NCBI GenBank assembly: GCA_050260215.1
Contig: JBLNBU010000236.1
Location: forward strand, 1-9,538
DNA length: 9,538 bases
Source: JBLNBU01 sp050260215
GTDB taxonomy: Bacteria; Pseudomonadota; Alphaproteobacteria; Rhodospirillales; Magnetospirillaceae
Reading direction: 5' to 3'
Shown in pieces: positions 6,693 to 9,538 of the stretch. Made by a program: the position numbers and the translations under genes. How positions within the stretch are numbered: the first letter of the stretch is position 1; the number at the start of each line of letters is the position of its first letter. Below the pieces are notes generated by a model. It was given only the letters and a program-made list of their open reading frames with translations. It did no database searches and was not told the origin of the DNA.

Positions 6693-8088
6693 GCCCGGCG
6701 CCGAGCAGCAGATCGTCGCCGAGATCGTCGAGAAGGCCCGCCGCGCCCAGCGCACCTTCGCCAATGCCACCCAGGAACGCACCGACGAGGCCGTCACCGC
6801 CGTCGCTTGGGCCATCTACAAGCCCGAGAACGCCCGCATGCTGGCCGAACTGGCGGTCGAGGACACCGGCCTTGGCAACGTCGAGGACAAGGTACTGAAG
6901 AACCAGCGCAAGACCTTCGGCACGCTGCGCGACCTGATGCGCGCCAAGACGGTCGGCGTGATCGAACGCGACGAGGCCAAGGGCCTGGTCAAATACGCCA
7001 AGCCGGTGGGCGTGGTCGCCGCGGTGACGCCGTCGACCAACCCGGCCGCCACTCCGGTCAACAAGGCGATGATGGCGCTCAAAGGGCGCAACGCGGTGAT
7101 CATCTCGCCGTCGCCGTCGGGGCTGGACACCACCACCCGCACGGTCGAGCTGATGCGCGACGCATTGGCCTCGGTCAGCCTGCCCGCCGACCTGGTCCAG
7201 GTGCTGCCCGGCGCGTCCAAGGCCATGACGGACGCGCTGATGAAGGCGGTCGACCTGGTGGTGGTGACCGGCTCGCAGAACAACGTGCGCGCCGCCTATT
7301 CGTCGGGCACGCCGGCCATCGGGGTGGGGGCGGGCAATGTGCCGGTGATCATCGACGAGACCGCCGACCTGGACGCGGCGGCGGCCAAGATCCAGGCGTC
7401 CAAGTGCTTCGACAACGCCACCTCGTGCTCGTCCGAGAATTCCTTGGTGATCGTCGATGCGGTCTACGACGATGCCATCAAGGCGCTGGAACGCGCCGGC
7501 GGCTGGATGGCGGACGCCGCCAACCGGCAGAAGATTCAGGACGCGCTGTGGCAGAACGGCAAGCTCAGCCGCGAGCTGATCGCCCGCGACGCCCGCGTCT
7601 TCGCCGAAAAGGTCGGCCTGCCCGAGGAGGCGAAGAACGCGCGCTTCTTCATGGTCGAGGAGACCGGGGTGGGCAAGGCGCACCCATTCTCAGGCGAGAA
7701 ACTGTCGCTGGTGCTGGCCGTCTACCGCGCCCCCGATTTCGGCGCCGCCAAGGAGCGGGTGCGGCAGATCCTGGACTACCAGGGCCGCGGGCACTCCATG
7801 GGCATCCACACCGCCAACATGGACCGCGCCCGGCGCCTGGCCGAGGACCTGGACGTGGTCCGCGTGCTGGTCAACTTCGCCCACACCTTCGGCAACGGCG
7901 GCGGTTTCGACAGCGGGTTGCCGTTCACCCTGTCCATGGGGTGCGGCACCTGGGGCAAGAACTCCATCACCGAGAACCTGAACTACCGTCACTTCCTCAA
8001 CATCACCCACCTGGTCACCCCCATCCCCGAGGACAAACCCTCGGAGGAGCAGCTGTTCGGCCGCCACTGGGAACGCTACGGCAAGTGA
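6661..8088 (+). CDS. sauS: CoA-acylating aldehyde dehydrogenase, probable sulfoacetaldehyde dehydrogenase (SauS-like)
   Basis: Predicted to interconvert sulfoacetyl-CoA and sulfoacetaldehyde with NAD(P)(H). The 475 residues belong to the EutE/PduP/AdhE-N branch of the aldehyde dehydrogenase superfamily. Seen: KPVGVVAAVTPSTNPAATP (114-132), GRNAVIISPSPS (142-153), VVVTGSQNNVRAAYSSGTP (200-218), nucleotide-binding GVGAGN (221-226), and the catalytic cysteine Cys256 in FDNATSCSSENS (250-261). Further on are HPFSGEKLSLVLAVY (341-355) and GHSMGIHT (377-384). The Cys has the ASEQ/SSEN type of surroundings of CoA-acylating members, not the Glu-general-base type of hydrolytic ones. The ribosome site GGAAAGG (6647-6653) lies 7 bases before the ATG, inside the end of pta. 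Substrate assignment rests on neighbouring xsc and the CoA ligase; acetaldehyde or another short aldehyde cannot be excluded from sequence alone. No microcompartment shell gene is present. Confidence 0.85.
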   Translation: MTSPSRQPRIEPGAEQQIVAEIVEKARRAQRTFANATQERTDEAVTAVAWAIYKPENARMLAELAVEDTGLGNVEDKVLKNQRKTFGTLRDLMRAKTVGVIERDEAKGLVKYAKPVGVVAAVTPSTNPAATPVNKAMMALKGRNAVIISPSPSGLDTTTRTVELMRDALASVSLPADLVQVLPGASKAMTDALMKAVDLVVVTGSQNNVRAAYSSGTPAIGVGAGNVPVIIDETADLDAAAAKIQASKCFDNATSCSSENSLVIVDAVYDDAIKALERAGGWMADAANRQKIQDALWQNGKLSRELIARDARVFAEKVGLPEEAKNARFFMVEETGVGKAHPFSGEKLSLVLAVYRAPDFGAAKERVRQILDYQGRGHSMGIHTANMDRARRLAEDLDVVRVLVNFAHTFGNGGGFDSGLPFTLSMGCGTWGKNSITENLNYRHFLNITHLVTPIPEDKPSEEQLFGRHWERYGK

Positions 8089-8095
8089 GGGCGCC

Positions 8096-9211
8096 ATGAA
8101 CTTCGAGGAACACGCCGGAAAGGCAGTACTGTCGGCGGCCGGCATCCCGACGCCGCGCGGCCGGGTCGCAGGCTCGCCCGAGGAGGCCGAGCAGGTCGCC
8201 CGCGAGATCGGCGCGGTGGTGGTCAAGGCCCAGGTCCCCGCCGGCAAGCGGGGCAAGTCGGGCGGCGTCAAGCTGTGCTCGACCCCCGACGAGGCCTTCG
8301 CCGCCGCCGACGAGATCATCGGCATGATGATCGGCGGCTTCCCGGTGGAAAGGGTGCTGGTCGAGGAACGTGCCGACATCGCCCGCGAGTTCTATGCCGC
8401 CGTGCTCGACGACCCCAAGAGCAAGGGGCCGCTGGTGATGTTCTCCACCGAGGGCGGCATGGACATCGAGGAGGTGGCGGCGCGCAGCCCCAACGCCATC
8501 CGCCGCGCCACCCCCGACATCCGCGCCGGCTTTGCCGAGGCCGACGCGGTGCGCATGCTGACCGGGCTGGACGTGCCTGAATCCACCGCCAGTTTCCTGG
8601 CCGGCCTGTACACGGTCTGGGAGGACCGCGACGCCGAGCTGGTCGAGATCAACCCGCTGGCCGAGCTGAAGGATGGCCGGCTGGTGGCGCTGGACTGCAA
8701 GCTGGTCATCGACGACTCCAGCCTGTTCCGCCAGTCCGAACTGGCCGGCCAGGGCGCGCCCGAGCGTCTGTCGGGCTTGGAGCAGAAGGGGCGCGACCTG
8801 GGGCTCAAATACATCGAGCTCGACGGCAATGTGGGCGTGCTGGCCAACGGGGCGGGGCTGACCATGACCACCATGGACGTCATCGCCCATTTCGGCGGCA
8901 AGCCCACCGACTTCCTCGAGATCGGCGGCGAGGCCTACACCAAGGCCAAGCCGGCGCTGGAACTGGTGCTGTCCAATCCGGGGGTCAAGGCGCTGGTGGT
9001 CAACTTCTGCGGCGCGTTTGCCCGTACCGACGTGATGGCCGAGGGCGTGGTCAAGGCTTGGCAGGAGCTTCACCCAAGCCTTCCCGCCTTCTTCTCGATC
9101 CACGGCACCAACGAGGACGAGGCCGTCGCCCTGGTCAGGGAGCGGCTCGGCATCCAGCCCTATGACCGCATGGAAGACGCCGTGAAGGCGGCGGTGGAGG
9201 CGGCGCGATGA
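8096..9211 (+). CDS. sauC: Succinyl-CoA-synthetase-like beta subunit; proposed ADP-forming sulfoacetate-CoA ligase beta subunit
   Basis: The nucleotide-binding subunit of an ADP-forming acyl-CoA synthetase; with the next gene it should convert a carboxylate, CoA and ATP into acyl-CoA, ADP and phosphate. The 371 residues are slightly shorter than SucC at about 390. An ATP-grasp domain starts as in SucC (MNFEEHAGKAVL), with VVKAQVPAGKRGKSGGVKL (42-60), FSTEGGMDIEEVA (116-128), and VEINPLAELKDGRLVALDCK (183-202) carrying the metal-binding region. The C-terminal CoA-ligase flavodoxin-like domain has GNVGVLANGAGLTM (244-257) and FLEIGGEAYTKA (273-284). Loops strongly conserved in SucC are changed: GGIVRCD is CGAFARTD (305-312), and RLEGTN is SIHGTN (334-339). 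I infer a substrate other than succinate, and the operon suggests sulfoacetate. GAGG (8087-8090) overlaps the sauS stop, 5 bases before the ATG. The symbol follows the SauCD naming I recall from Bilophila; database pipelines would probably call it succinate-CoA ligase beta subunit. Confidence 0.85.
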   Translation: MNFEEHAGKAVLSAAGIPTPRGRVAGSPEEAEQVAREIGAVVVKAQVPAGKRGKSGGVKLCSTPDEAFAAADEIIGMMIGGFPVERVLVEERADIAREFYAAVLDDPKSKGPLVMFSTEGGMDIEEVAARSPNAIRRATPDIRAGFAEADAVRMLTGLDVPESTASFLAGLYTVWEDRDAELVEINPLAELKDGRLVALDCKLVIDDSSLFRQSELAGQGAPERLSGLEQKGRDLGLKYIELDGNVGVLANGAGLTMTTMDVIAHFGGKPTDFLEIGGEAYTKAKPALELVLSNPGVKALVVNFCGAFARTDVMAEGVVKAWQELHPSLPAFFSIHGTNEDEAVALVRERLGIQPYDRMEDAVKAAVEAAR

Positions 9212-9538
9212 TCGTTCATGCAAGCGACACCGTCCTGGTCCAGGGAATCACCGGCAAGCAGGGCACCTTCTGGACCGAGCAGATGCAGGCCTACGGAACC
9301 AACGTGGTCGGCGGGGTCAACCCCAAGCGGGCCGGCGAGACCGCCTGCAACGTGCCGGTCTATGCCACCGCGGTCGAGGCGGCCAAGGCACAGGCGGTCG
9401 ACGTCTCGGTGATGTTCATCCCGCCGGCCGCGGCGCTGCCCGCGGCGCTCGACGCCATCGATGCCGGGGTGGGCACCCTGGTGATCCTGACCGAGCACAT
9501 CCCCAGCCACGACGTCATGCGCATCCATGCCGCCGCGC
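9208..9538 (+). CDS. sauD: Succinyl-CoA-synthetase-like alpha subunit, N-terminal part; proposed sulfoacetate-CoA ligase alpha subunit
   Basis: The CoA-binding subunit that carries the phosphohistidine in this enzyme family. Only 110 residues are present of about 290; the catalytic His lies beyond the window. Seen: the CoA-binding Rossmann motif GITGKQGTFWTEQM (13-26, SucD has GFTGSQGTFHSEQ), VVGGVNPKRAG (34-44), PVYATAVEAA (50-59), VSVMFIPPAAAL (66-77), and AIDAGVGTLVILTEHIPSHD (83-102), which matches the SucD pattern of IDAG...TEGIP. The ATG overlaps the beta-subunit stop in the string ATGA, the classic sign of coupled translation of two subunits in equal amounts. The family is certain; the substrate is inferred from neighbours, as for the beta subunit. 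Confidence 0.85.
   Translation, partial: MIVHASDTVLVQGITGKQGTFWTEQMQAYGTNVVGGVNPKRAGETACNVPVYATAVEAAKAQAVDVSVMFIPPAAALPAALDAIDAGVGTLVILTEHIPSHDVMRIHAAA

Noticed and set aside
6661..8088. The aldehyde dehydrogenase as a microcompartment enzyme like EutE or PduP
   Set aside because: No shell protein gene or other microcompartment gene is in the window, and the N-terminus does not convincingly look like an encapsulation peptide.
8096..9538. The ligase genes as the housekeeping TCA-cycle sucCD
   Set aside because: They sit in an operon with xsc, pta and a SauS-like gene, no TCA-cycle gene is adjacent, and loops conserved in SucC are changed. It is not fully excluded and is listed as the main alternative.

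Overview
The window is GC-rich, densely coding DNA, most likely from an alphaproteobacterium. A Rhodospirillales or magnetospirillum-like host is my guess from composition and protein style; no marker gene confirms it. Seven complete protein-coding genes and two cut by the window edges fill almost all of it. No RNA gene, insertion sequence, phage gene or CRISPR array was seen, and no stretch without a gene exceeds about 130 bases.

Left part (minus strand, 3302 down to 1): a periplasmic solute-binding-like protein, then, 8 bases later, a membrane-bound sensor histidine kinase (HAMP, PAS, HisKA, HATPase_c), then after about 110 bases a short-chain dehydrogenase whose C-terminus lies outside the window. 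A good sigma-70-type promoter (TCGACA, 17 bases, TAGAAT) sits just upstream of the binding-protein gene and fixes its start. There is no permease next to the binding protein and no response regulator next to the kinase, so the pair looks like a two-part sensor.

Right part (plus strand, 3430 to the end): a small cytoplasmic protein made of four TPR repeats, a 106-base spacer with two perfect inverted repeats, then a tightly packed operon: sulfoacetaldehyde acetyltransferase (xsc), a phosphate acetyl/butyryltransferase-family enzyme (pta), a CoA-acylating aldehyde dehydrogenase of the sulfoacetaldehyde dehydrogenase type (sauS-like), and the beta and alpha subunits of a succinyl-CoA-synthetase-like ADP-forming CoA ligase. 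The alpha subunit is cut by the right edge.

Read together, the operon encodes a route from sulfoacetate to central metabolism. The ligase makes sulfoacetyl-CoA at the cost of one ATP to ADP, the dehydrogenase reduces it to sulfoacetaldehyde, Xsc cleaves that with phosphate to acetyl phosphate and sulfite, and Pta makes acetyl-CoA. Replacing the AMP-forming type of ligase by a SucCD-type ligase is the most interesting point. The ligase beta subunit has clear changes in loops that are strongly conserved in true succinyl-CoA synthetase, which supports a different acid substrate. The same enzymes could run in reverse to excrete sulfoacetate with ATP gain; the transporter and regulator genes that would decide this lie outside the window.
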